Shown here piece after piece: positions 22,861 through 35,106 of a stretch of DNA of 64,000 nucleotides. The stretch lies in NCBI RefSeq assembly GCF_003597395.2, contig NC_133773.1, forward strand, positions 129,629,578 through 129,693,577, written 5' to 3'. A program made the position numbers and the translations under genes. Position 1 is the first letter of the stretch; each line of letters starts with the position of its first letter. The notes under the pieces were generated by a model that saw nothing but the letters and a program-made list of their open reading frames with translations, did not search any database and was not told where the DNA came from. The stretch is from Chelonoidis abingdonii (Eukaryota; Chordata; Testudines; Testudinidae).

Positions 22861-22869
22861 TAAATGGCC

Positions 22870-23015
22870 AGATATTGTCTGAGCATCTCACAAACATGCA
22901 CATGTTTTCACATCGTCTCTGTGTGGTAAGGAAGTGTTTCCCTCATTGTGCAAATGGGGAACCTGAGGCATATGGAAGACAAGTGACTTCCCCAAGGTCG
23001 CACCATACATCAGTG
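22870..23015 (+). repeat. MIR/L2-like 3' relic
   Basis: CAAATGGGGAACCTGAGGCA followed by AAGTGACTTCCCCAAGGTCG, the conserved end block of this family. Confidence 0.65.
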
Positions 23016-23446
23016 GAATATTCCATCCTGTATAGTGGAAAGTGAGCATCTCATTTGCTTAAAAGCTTAAAGATGGACAGGGCAAGAATGAAGCAGCACT
23101 CAGACCAGTCTTGGGTTGAGCTGCAGTCAGATTAGTGCACTCTGGGCCACTGACTATTCCTCCTTTCAGCATAGATGCTTCTGAGAGTGCGGCCAGATAA
23201 TGATGGGCATTTTCACCAACACAAGTTCTTATACTGATCCTAGGTGGCCTTTTGGGGGTATTTCTGACTTTTCAGTGCAAGTTAGAGCAGCCTTTAGGCT
23301 TAGGGGACATAGCAATCTAGTGTTCTTTCTTTCTATTTCCCTCATGAACAGGGATGTAGGCACGTAAGATTCTGCTGTTTCAGTTTTGAGGAGTTTTTGT
23401 TTGTTTTTATGGCACTGATCCTGGAGGAAAAGCTTCCTGGAAAAGG
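23016..23446. other. No gene seen
   Basis: No recognised repeat or coding signal. Confidence 0.45.
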
Positions 23447-23454
23447 TGTATCTG

Positions 23455-23819
23455 CAGGGCCGACACTTTCATTTATGTAGCCTAGGCAATCGCCTAGGGC
23501 GCAGGATTATTGGTGGGTGGCGTTTTGTTGGAGGGGGCGGCAGGCGGTCCCGGTGGACCTACCACAGTCGTGCCTGCAGAGGGTCCGCTGGTCCACAGCT
23601 CTGGTGGAGCTGCCGCAGTCGTGCCTGCGGATGGTTGGCTGCTTGCGCGGCTCCGGTGGACCGCCCGCAGGGACGACTGCGGCAGCTCCACCAGAGCCGC
23701 AGAGCAGCCAAGTGTCTGCAGCCACGACTGTGGCAGCTCCACCAGAGCCGCGGGACCAGCGCACGGGGCGGTGAAATTGCCGTGCGCCTAGGGCGCTAAA
23801 ACCCCGAGCGCCGGTCCTG
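23455..23819. mobile_element. Non-autonomous hAT element, GC-rich, perfect 8-bp TSD
   Basis: Begins CAGGGCCGACACT and ends CGCCGGTCCTG. Exact octamers TGTATCTG flank it (23447-23454, 23820-23827). Inside, CGCCTAGGGCGC on the left is mirrored by GCGCCTAGGGCGC on the right. The middle alternates GTCGTGCCTGC and GACTGCGGCAGCTCCACC words in opposite orientations, forming a strong palindrome. Five overlapping open frames on both strands (23446-23833) follow from these repeats. No transposase. Confidence 0.88.
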
Positions 23820-23827
23820 TGTATCTG

Positions 23828-25312
23828 ACTCACACTTGGTCCTAAACACTGTTAGGCTTAGGTGCCGTCCACTCTTTATTAGCAAAGTGTTCCAGCATCT
23901 CAGTCCTGCTGCCGCCAACACTCTGCCCTCATTGATTAGGGATCTAAACCTGGGTATCTCAGCTGTAAAGTCAATGGGAAGCATAGCTGTCCTAAACAGT
24001 AAAGCAGGCTCTATGGTAGCCAGGGCCCAATCCATGAAGGGCTTGATGCAGGAATTAGTTATGTAGGTGGTCAAACTAAGTGATAAACAATCCCTTCTTG
24101 CCTTAAAATCTGTAAATCATCCTCCCTTACGTCAGTTTTACATCAGTATCACTCCATCAACCTCATTGGTGTTACTCCTGGTTTACACTAGGGTCGATGA
24201 GAAGAGACTTAGGCCTTAAGGATACGTGCCTTAAAATCCTGTTCTAAAATATATCTGTTCTTACTAGTGATGTCCTGTTATGACAAGGGGTTAGTTACTA
24301 TTTGGAGCTCAGGGTGCTGTAAATGCAGGTGCTTTCATTCCAAAACAACAAATTCCTAGCAGGTGCTGCTAATAAAGAGCCGCCATGACTCTAAATAAAG
24401 AATAAAGTCTGCAGGGACCATCTTATACTCTGTTGAGTCTGGATTCACTGCCACAGACGTGTGCCACAGGCCTCTGGTGTTCAGCTTGCCTCATGCAAAG
24501 ACACATTTTCCTGTGGAATATTTTTTGTTATTGTGCTGTTTAAATCGTCCCACTCCCATATCCTGGCTCATTGCACTCCACGTGCGTAATTCACAGCTGA
24601 ATTGTAGGTTATATAATAATCCAAGTCCTAAAGAGCGGACTCACAAACTTCTCTGCTTTTCTCGAAACACCTTTTTCCCACCTGCTCTCCCCTCAACAAA
24701 TTCTCTTCTATTTGTCAAGTATGGAAGGCTGTTGTCATAGAGACCATTACGAGGAAGGAAGGAAGGAAAGGAGGGTAGTAACATCACTGCCACCTGCTTG
24801 CACATTTCAAGTCAAAGGGCAACCAACCTAAAAAAAAAAACCCACATGAATGGGCATCAGCCCAAGCTGAACATACCGCTGGAACCTGCAAGCAGGATCT
24901 GTCATGTCTGCAATCCTGCGTGATGAACCTTTGACTGGTCTATGTACAGCATGAGAACCTGAAAGAACATGTAGTTAGGAGCTGCTGGCAAGTGAGATAG
25001 AACACTGTGCTGTACTGTGGCTTGTGGGCTGTACAATTTGCTTGCTATTCTTTTGAAAAATGCCATTCTTCCCACATGCATTTCAGTATCCACCCAGTTA
25101 TGAAAGCGTTCTTGGCTTGTTGCCATTCTCCTCCAGTGCTCGAACATCTGAATCTTTATCCTGAATTACAGTCCAGTTCAAACCCTGTTGATATAGTTTT
25201 GGGGGTTTTTTTAAGCGCTCAGAACAAGGCTGTAATGGCATAATAGCCTGGATTAAATACTAAACAAGCGTGAACAGCTTTGAAAGTGGGCAGCCTATGG
25301 TAGCATTACTAG
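23828..25312. other. No gene seen
   Basis: No gene-like sequence. A weak palindromic unit may lie at 24125-24195 (CAGTTTTACATCAGTATCAC and GTTACTCCTGGTTTACACTA). A tetranucleotide tract lies at 24751-24772 and an A-run at 24831-24840. Confidence 0.4.
24751..24772. repeat. (GGAA)n short tandem repeat
   Basis: About four imperfect GGAA units between GAGGAAGG and GGAAAGGAGG. Confidence 0.8.
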
Positions 25313-25410
25313 GTGAAATTCACCCCAGCACAGGCGGAGCGCAAGGCCTATGCACCACTTACCTGGTGCAGAGATCTCATGCTGGTCCTCTGTCCAGGGG
25401 TGAATTTCAC
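25313..25410. mobile_element. 98-bp inverted-repeat element with perfect 14-bp ends
   Basis: GTGAAATTCACCCC (25313-25326) is the exact reverse complement of GGGGTGAATTTCAC (25397-25410). The left end is itself near-palindromic (GTGAAATTCAC). Too small for any gene; likely a MITE-type unit. Confidence 0.75.
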
Positions 25411-26014
25411 TTACCGCTCTTAGTGCTGTGTGTGCTGGTGATTTTGTGATGGTCACCATTATTGGCTTTGCATATGCGCTTACTATGGGCACAGTTCTGC
25501 AGCCTCACTCACACTGAGTCGTTTTGCTCACATGGGCAGCCCCAGAAACTACTCTTGTGAGTAAATGCTCCTCAGTGTGTGTGCATGTTGAAGAATCAGA
25601 AGCTACCTGAGTGAAATAGAAATGAACTTTTTATCAATACATTTTTTTAAAAAACTCTTTGTTAACTTGAACAGAAATCTGGACTCTCAGAGAAGTGCAG
25701 ACAGCTAGTGCTGGAGCAGTAAGTATCAGACTGACTGAGTGTGAAGATCCCTTTGGCCCCAACAGAATGTAGATATGCATAAGTTTTGGGGATCGCTCCT
25801 GTAGTATTAACTGGTTATGTTTTGGGGGTGTTTTAATGAATGCTGGGCTTGAGATACAAAGTTTGAATTTGGATCTAAAGCCAATTATTTATTGTGTGCT
25901 TTATAACTGTCTGGGTAAAATGATGTCATAGGGAACACAACACCCTTTCATGTGGTTTTTGGCCTACGAACTTGTCATTTTAAGTGGCTGCACCATGGAA
26001 TCCTTATTATCTGT
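25411..26014. other. No gene seen
   Basis: No recognised repeat or coding signal. Confidence 0.45.
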
Positions 26015-26110
26015 AATGCCCAAAGGCCTCAGCTGAGATCAGGGCTCCACTGTACCAGGCACTGTAGAAACACATAAGCAGCAGTCCCTGTCCTGAGGAG
26101 CTTAAAACCT
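26015..26110 (+). repeat. MIR/L2-like retroposon relic
   Basis: GGCCTCAGCTGAGATCAGGG, CCAGGCACTGTAGAAACACA and GAGCTTAAAACCTAAACAAG in the usual order. Confidence 0.6.
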
Positions 26111-26129
26111 AAACAAGTAGCAGGTGAGC

Positions 26130-26440
26130 CAGCATGATCCAGTAGTTAGGATGCTAGGTTGAGACACCTGGCTTCTGTTCCCTGCTCTGCCACAGACTTC
26201 GGTGACCTTGGTCACATTCCTTAGGGCTAGATTTTTGAAAGTATTTATGCACGTAAAGATGCAAATACTGGGATTTTTCAAAAGCGCTACTCACGCAACT
26301 CCCACTAAGAGTTGTCCTTTAGTCTCTCTATGAGGTGTCTCTGTTCCTCATCTAAAAAACAGGCAGCTGTCTTAGCTCACAGGGGTGTTGTGAAGATAAG
26401 TACATTCAAAAATTGTGCGGTGACTACATTACTAAGATGT
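26130..26440 (+). repeat. MIR SINE relic split by an insertion
   Basis: The left segment (to about 26223) has GATCCAGTAGTTAGGATG, CCTGCTCTGCCACAGACTTC and GACCTTGGTCACATTCCTTA. The right segment (from 26318) resumes with AGTCTCTCTATGAGGTGTCT, CCTCATCTAAAAAACAGG and CACAGGGGTGTTGTGAAGAT. Together they form one MIR. Confidence 0.75.
26224..26317. mobile_element. Short element inserted in the MIR
   Basis: About 94 bp beginning GGGCTAGATTTTTGAAAGTA. The words TTTATGCACGTAAAGATGCA and CTACTCACGCAACTCCCACT are the hallmark of a dispersed turtle repeat also seen at 47105 and 55850. TTA(G) stands on both sides, consistent with a 3-4-bp duplication. Confidence 0.6.
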
Positions 26441-26539
26441 GTTTCACACCATGATACGGTTGGAGAATCTCTAAACTAAAACATCCTAGGTTTGGCCCAG
26501 GAGATCAAACTAGATCATCGAATGATCCCTTCTAAAAAA

Positions 26540-26655
26540 AAAAAAATCTGAGTTGTTATCCCTATTTAACAGATGGAGAACTGAGACACAGAGAGACTAA
26601 TTGGCTTGCCCAAGTCAGGAACTGAACATGTGTCTCTCGAGTCCCCAGCCGGGGC
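26540..26655 (+). repeat. MIR/L2-like 3' relic
   Basis: ACAGATGGAGAACTGAGACA followed by TGGCTTGCCCAAGTCAGG, the MIR-type 3' block. Confidence 0.6.
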
Positions 26656-28144
26656 CAACCAAGGCCATCTTCTTTCTCCACCATAGAGCCCACAAAAAAG
26701 TAGCATTCAAGGCAAGCATTTTTGAGCTCTATCCATTGACCTCCCTCACCTTCAGTACATACACAGTTTTTCTCAAAGAAGGCTATTGTTTCTCCAGATA
26801 CCACTGAAGATTGGATCTACATTAAATATGTTAATCAATTAAAACGAACAATAATAAAATGTACTTTGCACTTTTATTCCTTAGAAGACTTAAAAACCTC
26901 TTAACAAGCATTAACCAATTAATCCTTAGACTATAAAGGATGCATGAGGACCACTTCTTCCACCACTGAAGTACAAGACCCTCAGGAGTGGAATGCAGTT
27001 AGGGTCAGTCCAGCCAGCTGAGTACTTCCTGCAACATATTGACCACCACTGACTTGAACTGAGACCAGTGGGAGTGGAAGGTGCTCAATATTTATGAAGA
27101 TCGGGTCCAGTTCTCTAACAGTTCACAGCAGCATCATGTAACTGTTTTCAGGTGGGAAGTGAAAAATATTTTACCCAGCTGAATGTGTGTGTGAGATTTA
27201 AGTACGCAGAGTGCTCTAGATCCTCAAAGATCTATAAGCTCTTATGTTCCATTAAATCAATGGAAGTTAGGACCCCAAATGCCTTTCAGGATCTGGGCCA
27301 CTGTAACTACCAGGCCACAACGCTGTGTTTAGCACCTGTACTCGTAAAAGAGCTGCTATAGATGCTTTAACTGCCATAAGTGAGATGGAGTTTGTCTTTA
27401 GGTCTCATGCAAAATATAGCACTGTGTTCTCTAATACCATGCTGGGGTATTATTCCATGCTGATTTGAGGGGTATCACTTAGCAGACAACCTGTGCCACC
27501 TCTTAATGTTCCTTTCTTACCTTAAAGGTCTCCCATCCAAGAGCGGACCCAAGCTAAACGTGCTTCACTTGCAGGATATAAAATGATTGCCGTACAAGGT
27601 AGTATGGCTGCAGAGCTGCACTCTCTCCCTCATTGACCAAGGGATGATTTATCGTGGGCAAGTTTTGATTTAATTCTAATTACAAAGTCTAATCATTCAG
27701 GTCCTCTCAGTGTTCCAGGGAAGGGATCCTGGGTTCACAGGGTTCTTCTCGGCTCCCTGGTTAAAACCATAGACACACAAAATATCATATTATTATATTA
27801 TAGCAGAGTTAAAAGGGAGAGATCAGAGGTAATAGGAAATTCTGATAGAACCAAGCAAACTATCCTTTGAGACTTGCAGGAAGACATTTAGTGTGGTAGG
27901 CAAAACAGCATGAAAGCAGACTAGCCTCTTATCCAAAAGGCAATGTCTTATTTTCCATCCTCTGCCCCCATAGGAATGGTAGCAAACCCACACTGTATTA
28001 CTAATGTAAATTAGAGACTTCTTTCCCCACAAGCATAAGAATTTATTAGCAAGAGGCAGAAAAAAATTCACCTACTTTGATGCTATTGAAATAAATAAAC
28101 GTGATGTTATGCATATATATCTAAAAATATGGACCTCATTTTAA
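26656..28144. other. No gene seen
   Basis: About 1.5 kb without a recognised repeat. Open frames are 82 residues or shorter and lack codon or domain signals. Confidence 0.45.
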
Positions 28145-30890
28145 ATATAGAATCATAGGGTTGGAAGGGACTGCAAGGGGTCATCTAGTATAGACCCCTG
28201 CACTGAGGTAGGACCAAGTATATAGAGATCATCCCCGACAGGTTTGTTTAACCTTTTCTTAAAAACTTCCAATGAAGGGAATTCTACAACCTCCTTTGGA
28301 TGCTTATTCTAAAACTTAACTACCCTTGTAGTTAGATATTAGGGAAAATATTCGAACTTAAATCTCCCTTGCAGCAGATTAAACCCATTACTTCTTGTCC
28401 TACCTTCAGTGAATGTGGAGAAAAACTGATCACTATCCTCTCTATAACAGCCCTTAACATATTTGAAGACTGTTGTCAGGTTCTCCCCAGTCTTCATTTC
28501 TAAAGACTAAGTAGACGTAATTTTTAAAAACTGTTCCTCTTAAGTAATGTGTTCTAAACCTTTTATCATTTTTCTTGCTCTCCTCTGAACTTTCTCCAAT
28601 TTGTCCACATCTTTCTTAAACTGTGGTGCCCAAATCTGGACAGTCCAGCTGTGGCCTCGCCAGAGATGAGCAAAGCAGGACAATTACCTCCCGTGTTGTA
28701 CATATGATAGTACTGTGAATATACCCCAGAATGATTTTAGCCTTTTTCACATCTGCATCGCATTATTAGCTCATATTTAATTTGGGATCTGCTATGCCCC
28801 ACAGTTCCATTTCTGCTGTACTGCTGCATAGCCAGTTATTCCCCATTCTGTAGTTGTGCATTTGATTTTTCCTTCCTAAGTGTAGTACTTTGTACTTGTC
28901 TTTATTGAATTTCATCTTGTTGATTTCAGACCAATTCTCCAATTTGCCAATTATTTTGAATTTGAGTCCTGTGCTCCAAAGTACTTGCAATCCCTCCCAC
29001 CTTGGTGTCATCTGCCGGTTTCATAAGCATACTCTCTACTCCATTATGCAAGTTATTAAATTAAAATGTTGACTGGTACCATTCACAGGACCCCAACTAA
29101 ATACACCTTCCCAGTTTGGCAGCATAACATTTATAACCGCTCTTCAGACCAGTTATACACCCACTTTATAGTAATTTCATCTAGATCACATTTCCCAAAT
29201 TTGCTTGTGAGAATGTCATGTGGGACTGTCAGAAGTCTTACTAAAATCAAGATGTATCACATCTACTGCTACTTCCCTTTATCCACTAGGCCAGGAACCC
29301 TGTCAAAGAAGTAAAGTAGGTTGGTTTGGCAAGATTTGTTCTTGACATATCCATGTTGGCTGTTACTTATCACCCTATTATCCCCTAGGTGATTACAAAT
29401 TGTTTGATAATTTATTCCAGTATCTTTCAGGTATCAAAGTTAGTCAGACTGGTCTGTAATTCCCTGGAACCTCTCTGTTCCTGTTTTTAAGGATAGGTTC
29501 TACATCTGGCCTTCTCCAGGCTGTCTGGGACCACATCCTTCTTCCATAAGCTCTAGAAGATAATTGCTAATGAGTCCAAGATTGCTGAAGCTAGTTCCTT
29601 ATATACCTTAGGGTGAATTTCATCAGGTCGTGCTGACTTGAATGCATCTAACTAATCTAAATATTCTTTAATCTGTTTTTTCTCTATTTTGGCTTACTTT
29701 CCTTACCCCCTTGTTGTTAATATTAATTATGTTACTTATCTGGTCACAATTAACCTTTTTAATGAAGACTGAAGCAAAATAGGCAATAAACACTTAAGCT
29801 TTCTTGAAGTCAGCAGTTGTTAGGTTCCCACTGAGTAGTGGACCTGCACTTTCCTTCATCTTTCTCTTCCTCCTCTAATTGCCCTTCGTGTCCCTTGTTA
29901 GGTGTAACTCATTTTGTGCCTTAGCCTTTCTGATTTTGTCCCTACATGACTGCAATTTCCTTTACATTCATCCTTAGCAATTTGTCCATGTTTCTACTTT
30001 TTGTAGGATTTCTTTTTGATTTTCAGGCCATTAAAAAGCTCCTGATGGAACTATATTGGCCTCTTACTACTCTTTCCTTCATTTTGGGATAGCTTGCTGC
30101 TATGCCTTTAATATTGTCTCTTTGAGAAGATACCAGCTCACTGAACATCTTTTCCCCTTAGATTTTCTTCCCATGAGACCTTATCTACCAGTTTTCTGAG
30201 TTTGCTAAAATCTAATTTTTTGAAGTCCATTTTCATTATTTAGCTGTTCTCACTCCTTGTTGTATTAGAATCATGAAATCTATCATTTCATGATCATTTT
30301 CACTCAGATTGCCTGCCACATTCAGATTCACAACCAATTCCTTCCTGTTGGTCAAGTCTAAAATGTCTTCCCCACTGCTTTCTTCCTCCACCTTCTGAAG
30401 CAAGAAGTTGCCTGCAATATTTCCCAAGCACTTATTGGACATTTTCTATTTTGACATGCTACTTTTCCAACCACTATCTGGGTAGTCAAAGTCTCCCATT
30501 ACTGCCAGAACTCGTGTTTTCAATATTTATTTGTTTTCGAAATACCTCATCCACCATGTCCTTCTGATCTGGTGGTCTATAGTAGACCCCCTACCATGAT
30601 GTCACCACTGTTTTCCCCCTTTTTATCTTCACCCAGAGACTTTCAACTGGCCTCCTCGTACCTCCTTTGGGACCTCAGAAGAAGAGTATACAGTTCAGAT
30701 GTATAATGCAACGCCTTCTCCCTTTTTACGATGCCGCCCTTCCTGAACAGGTTACCCCCTCTTCCAATATTTTCGTCATGAGATTTATTCCACCAACTTA
30801 CAGTGATGCCAATTAAGTCTTAATTTAGCTTGTGTACTAAGACTTCCAGTTCTTCCTGTTTATTCACCATGCTTCTTGCATATGTATATG
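28145..30890 (-). pseudogene. CR1 LINE ORF2 (endonuclease plus reverse transcriptase) and 3' end, inactive
   Basis: This 2.7-kb minus-strand element is the largest single repeat here. Its 3' end lies at 28145-28200 (ATCATAGGGTTGGAAGGGAC on the plus strand). Translating the minus strand, 30788-30820 gives DLIGITVSWWN, the late block of the apurinic endonuclease. Codons near 29001-29018 give PADDTKVGG, a damaged [FY]ADD catalytic box, and 28850-28950 gives WSEINKMKFNKDKYKVLHLG of the RT C-terminal region. Many stops and frameshifts separate these blocks. The 5' part of the endonuclease and all of ORF1 are missing, as in most 5'-truncated CR1 copies. Confidence 0.88.
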
Positions 30891-31254
30891 TATATGAATA
30901 TATAATATCATTGGTCCTGTAGTGAAGGGGGAAAAAGTGAACTGGTCACAGCAATCACACCTCTTCCTGGGTGTGACTTACTATGTCTGCAGCAAAGGAC
31001 CAACTTTTACAAGTTAGGAAGTCCATTGGTGGCTGGCTACTTATGCACACAGAGATGCAATATTTATGCACAGATCAGATATTTATGCTTGTATGTGGCT
31101 CACTAGATATCTAAGTGATAATGTGCACAGGCAAATACCAAATTCATGTTCAAATCAAGTGCTTTGGTGCATAAGTTAAGCACGCACAAATGTATGTGCA
31201 CAAATGTGCACTGGGACTGTGAAAATCTGAGTGTGTCTAGTGACGGAGACGATG
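30891..31254. other. No gene seen
   Basis: TATGTATATG-type simple sequence at 30886-30905, then unrecognised AT-rich DNA with repeated TTTATGCACA words. Confidence 0.45.
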
Positions 31255-31400
31255 GTATTCCATCCCTGTGCCACTCATATGAGATGTGACTTCATCTATT
31301 TCTCACTTATCTTTTCTATATCTCAAGTACCCTCATCTGTAAAATGTGTAATAATCATAATAATAAGTCATGGGAGTGTTGTGAAGCTTAATGTTTGTAA
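31255..31400 (+). repeat. MIR SINE relic
   Basis: CCCTCATCTGTAAAATGTGT, AATAATCATAATAATAA and GGGAGTGTTGTGAAGCTTAA follow the MIR 3' order. Confidence 0.65.
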
Positions 31401-32033
31401 AATTCACTGAGAGGAAATACATTACACAAGTGTTCTTTGTGTTATGAACTATAACTTGGAAAGTCTGTAGCTGAATGTCCTTATAGTCAGCTTTGTTCTT
31501 TCACATCGGGAGGACCAAATCTCAGGCCTCATTTTACTCTGTCACACCAGTGTAACTGTATTGACTCACTCCTGATTTATGCCAGGAGAATCAAGCCTCA
31601 GTCTTCAGCATCACCTCTAGTCTTTAGCCTGTTTACCAGAAAAGTCCTGGAGTGCAGTGATGTAGCTAGATCACTATGGATTTTCTGTGCACCTTGCTGG
31701 GAAAGGAATGGATAGCACGGGCACCATCCACCAGCTCTGCTGCTCAAATCTATTTGTCTACTGCTCTCCTCTGAGACAGTTTTTTGTCTTATGGAAACGG
31801 TGTAACTACTGGACCTGAAACACATACTTTGGCAAGTAGAGAAAACTTAAATGGGTCAGGCTGATTTGCAATAAAGTTGCTATATTCTGGGTCCCATCCT
31901 CTGAGGTGCTGAGCCTCTGAAATGCCTCAGAGCCTTATAGTTCTACTGAAGTGAATGTAAAAGCTCCCTCTGACTTCAATGGGAGCAGACTTAGGCTCTT
32001 ATTTAGTAAGGCTTTTTCTTCCACCAAGAATAT
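31401..32033. other. No gene seen
   Basis: A degraded palindromic unit may lie at 31910-32005 (GAGGTGCTGAGCCTCTGAAA and CTTCAATGGGAGCAGACTTA). Otherwise unrecognised. Confidence 0.4.
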
Positions 32034-32035
32034 GG

Positions 32036-32113
32036 GGCCAGATCCTCAGCTGGCATAAATCAGCGCGGTTCCATTGAAGTCATGGGTGATTTACATCAGT
32101 TGAGGATCTGGCC
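32036..32113. mobile_element. 78-bp palindromic element (GGCCAGATCCTCAGCTGG ends)
   Basis: Left GGCCAGATCCTCAGCTGGCA; right ATCAGTTGAGGATCTGGCC. The 12 outer bases GGCCAGATCCTC and GAGGATCTGGCC are exact reverse complements. The centre CCATTGAAGTCATGG is also near-palindromic. Confidence 0.75.
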
Positions 32114-32924
32114 TTTGATAGTTTTGTGCATCCCTCCCCTGCCCTGCACCCTCTTCCCCCCACAGATGCACAAAGCCCAGGTCAGAAAAGTGCACTCTCT
32201 CTCTTTACAACTTTTGCCAGGCTCCTTTCTTCAATGGAAGTTTAGTGATATATTGCAACAACATATCTTGCATGCCAGAACAAGAAGAATGCCACTGTTG
32301 TGTAGGTAGGAAAATGGTTGTGATGCACTAAAGAGATATTGTTTTTCCTTCAACATAGCCAAACTTTACACTTACTTAGCTTCTCATGTAGGGAGGGTGT
32401 GCCAGTGAGATAGGATGTAGACTGTGAAACTGCATCCCCATGGAGAAAAGACAGATGGAATCCAGCTGGCGGATATCACACACATTTTCTTTTCTGTTAG
32501 ATATCACAGATCTGATAACCAGGAGAGAATAACATGGCTTTATAGAGTCCAGATGAACAGAGGCTCCCATCTGCAGGTAGAAGAAACAGTTTGTTGAATA
32601 CTTGTCCTTGTTAAATGAAAGTTAACTCTCATGGACCCATAAAACTAGATTGTACCTGTTCAAAGTACATATTTGATTACATTCCATGCACATTTATTGA
32701 CATACTGTGCCTTTTATTATTCTCATCTCATTTAATAAAATGCCATATCAGATGCATATTGATAGCAAGGGAAAGTAAAGTGAAGTTCAGGCTGAAAGTT
32801 CATCAGCTTGCTTGAATCTCTGGCTATTGAGAGCAACTTTTATAGTCAGGCCTGTCAAAATCTGCACTCTGCTTAAAATAAAAATATGCACCAAATGTAG
32901 AAACTTGGAATTATGTGCTAAGAG
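32114..32924. other. No gene seen
   Basis: No recognised repeat. Open frames are 75 residues or shorter. Confidence 0.45.
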
Positions 32925-33090
32925 ACCTGCAGTCAAGTGGTTAGACCAAGAGCATGGTAGTAGAGAATTCCTGGCCCTGCCACTGACTTGTGCCCTCAGG
33001 GGAGTCACTTAGTTTAGCTGTGTCCTCTGTTAACCTACTGTGCTTTCCCACCTTATATGGTACTGCAAAGCTTAACTACTGCTTGTCTTT
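32925..33090 (+). repeat. MIR SINE relic
   Basis: CAAGTGGTTAGACCAAGAGC, CCTGGCCCTGCCACTGACTT and GGGGAGTCACTTAGTTTAGC match the MIR 5'/core order. Confidence 0.65.
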
Positions 33091-34870
33091 TGTAAAAAAT
33101 CATGTTTTGATCTTTAATAGAAGTGTAAGACAGTCATATTAATAAGAGAGCATGGCCAATTTAGTGATCTAGTACTACACGAGTTGCTATCTTGTAGTTC
33201 TGACAATGCAGAGAATAAAATAAGATATGGTGTAAATTAGGTGCTTTGTACTAATGGAGGGTCTCATTCTGCCCCATGTAACACTACTGAGTTCAGTGGA
33301 GTTGCAGAGGATGCCAGTCCGGCAGAATTTGGCCTTACATCTGTTTAGATTCCCTTAGGCCTACTAAAATGCCAGGGAGCCCACGTTGGTCTTAATTATA
33401 TGCAGAGGCAATGGATGAAAGTGAAAGATGGTGTAATGTAAAGTGGCTCATACACTAACATCCTCTTTTATCATTTGTATCTATGCATTATGTATGTTAC
33501 ACTGTTAGCCCGCATTACATATTGGTTGAGTGGATGCAAATTAGGCTAGCTGACTATAAGGGAGTCTGTTGGTGTGAGGGAATTTACATCACCTTTTACA
33601 GCTCTGAATTTGGTCCATTGTTTCAAAAAACCACTTAAATCTACCTATAATTTGTGAACATCTGGCCAATCAACATTTCAGAGGGAGTAGCAGAACCTAT
33701 CTTCAAAGGATTTAGAATCTTAAAGGAATTATTGCGATGTATATGGGCCTATAGGTTTAGCATAGAAGATGAGACCTGTATCTTGTCTCCAACAGTGGCT
33801 ACTATCTGTTGCTTCAGAGCAGATTGAAAACATTCCATAATGCACTGAGAGTCACCACTAATTTTGGCTGACTCCACTTCTGGGGTGCTAAACTTGAGAG
33901 AACTAATTGAGCTGGAATAGATGGCTTGAATTGGGCACCCCAAACCAGTGGCTGTTTTTGAGAAAATTTGTCCTTAGCAAGTTGTACGCAGGAGGAAAAA
34001 CTCTTTCTCATTATCTGTTCTAAAGAATTAAAATTCATTTTCAAAACATTTATCGTAGTTCCAGCAGTATATTATATTATCATTAAGAATTAAAAGGTAA
34101 AAATAAAAAAAAAATACTTTCCCTAGGTAACTGGATACTGACATCTATTGTACATGTAGTTTTGTGACTGTAATAGGTTACTACGTGTCTTGATTTTCAC
34201 TTCTGTTTAGATTCTATTTATTTAGGTTCTTCTACAGCCCCGCCTCACTGGACAGCATGTGAGTGCCTTAGATATACATATATAGAGAGATTTTGTCCAT
34301 TGCTAAGGTGTCACCGTTGGTGCCTTTAGTGTTTCATGGTTTCACTTCATGTCTGCTCATACTGGAAACACGAAGCACCTTATCAATTGCATCTCTGTTT
34401 TCTATCCATGCATCGGATATCCTTTTCCCCTTGACGTTTCAGGCAAAAATCAAGAGAGAACTGCTTTCCCCTCATATAGTGAATATATTTTCATGGCAGA
34501 CAGGGTCTTCATCATTCTGTTAATAAGCCAGCCACAGAAGCTGAAATTAGATTCGAAATGCCTCTTTTAGGGCAATTGCTTCCTGTGGCCTTTCAATTTT
34601 GTTTTGAGTGCTGCCATTGTGCTTCCTGAACTCAGCCTAGTGACCCTACAATCATTACTTTCCTATTTTCATCCAGTAAAGATTGTAGAGGTTATAGTAT
34701 TGCCAGCTAATACAATATATTCAGGGCTTTGGGAACGTTCTTTATCTGTGGACATTTTCATTGTTTTCCCATTCAGGTTTCAAGGGTCTTTGGCTTATCT
34801 GCCCTTTTCCCTCTTACTCTTGTATCCCTGGTTTGATTTAGAATTAAAAGGTTCTGGGAAAGGAAAGGGC
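33091..34870. other. No gene seen
   Basis: Mostly unrecognised AT-rich DNA. A small inverted unit lies at about 33263-33336 (TCATTCTGCCCCATGTAA and CCGGCAGAATTTGGCC). Confidence 0.4.
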
Positions 34871-34890
34871 AAAAAAAAAAAAAAAAAAAA
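34871..34890. repeat. A20 homopolymer
   Basis: Twenty consecutive A residues between GGAAAGGGC and GGCCGCATC. No retrogene was recognised upstream, so it is not clearly a poly(A) tail. Confidence 0.9.
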
Positions 34891-35106
34891 GGCCGCATCT
34901 ATAATACTCTTAATGCATGAAGGTTTCCCAGCATCGCACCATCTATGGAGGATTCCGTTTGCCTTCTTTAAATACATTTCGATAATGACATACTAATTTA
35001 AATACCAATAGATACAAGCCAAACCATGTTGTTGTTCAGAGCGGATAATGGAAAAAGGAAATGATCTTTAATGATAGTAGAATTCTCGTGGTAAATTTGG
35101 ATAAAA

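Noticed and set aside
24459..24740. 93-residue frame on the plus strand
   Set aside because: Isolated, no domain, and of a length expected by chance in 64 kb.
34871..34890. Poly(A) tail of a processed retrogene
   Set aside because: No recognisable coding sequence or flanking duplication accompanies the A20 run.
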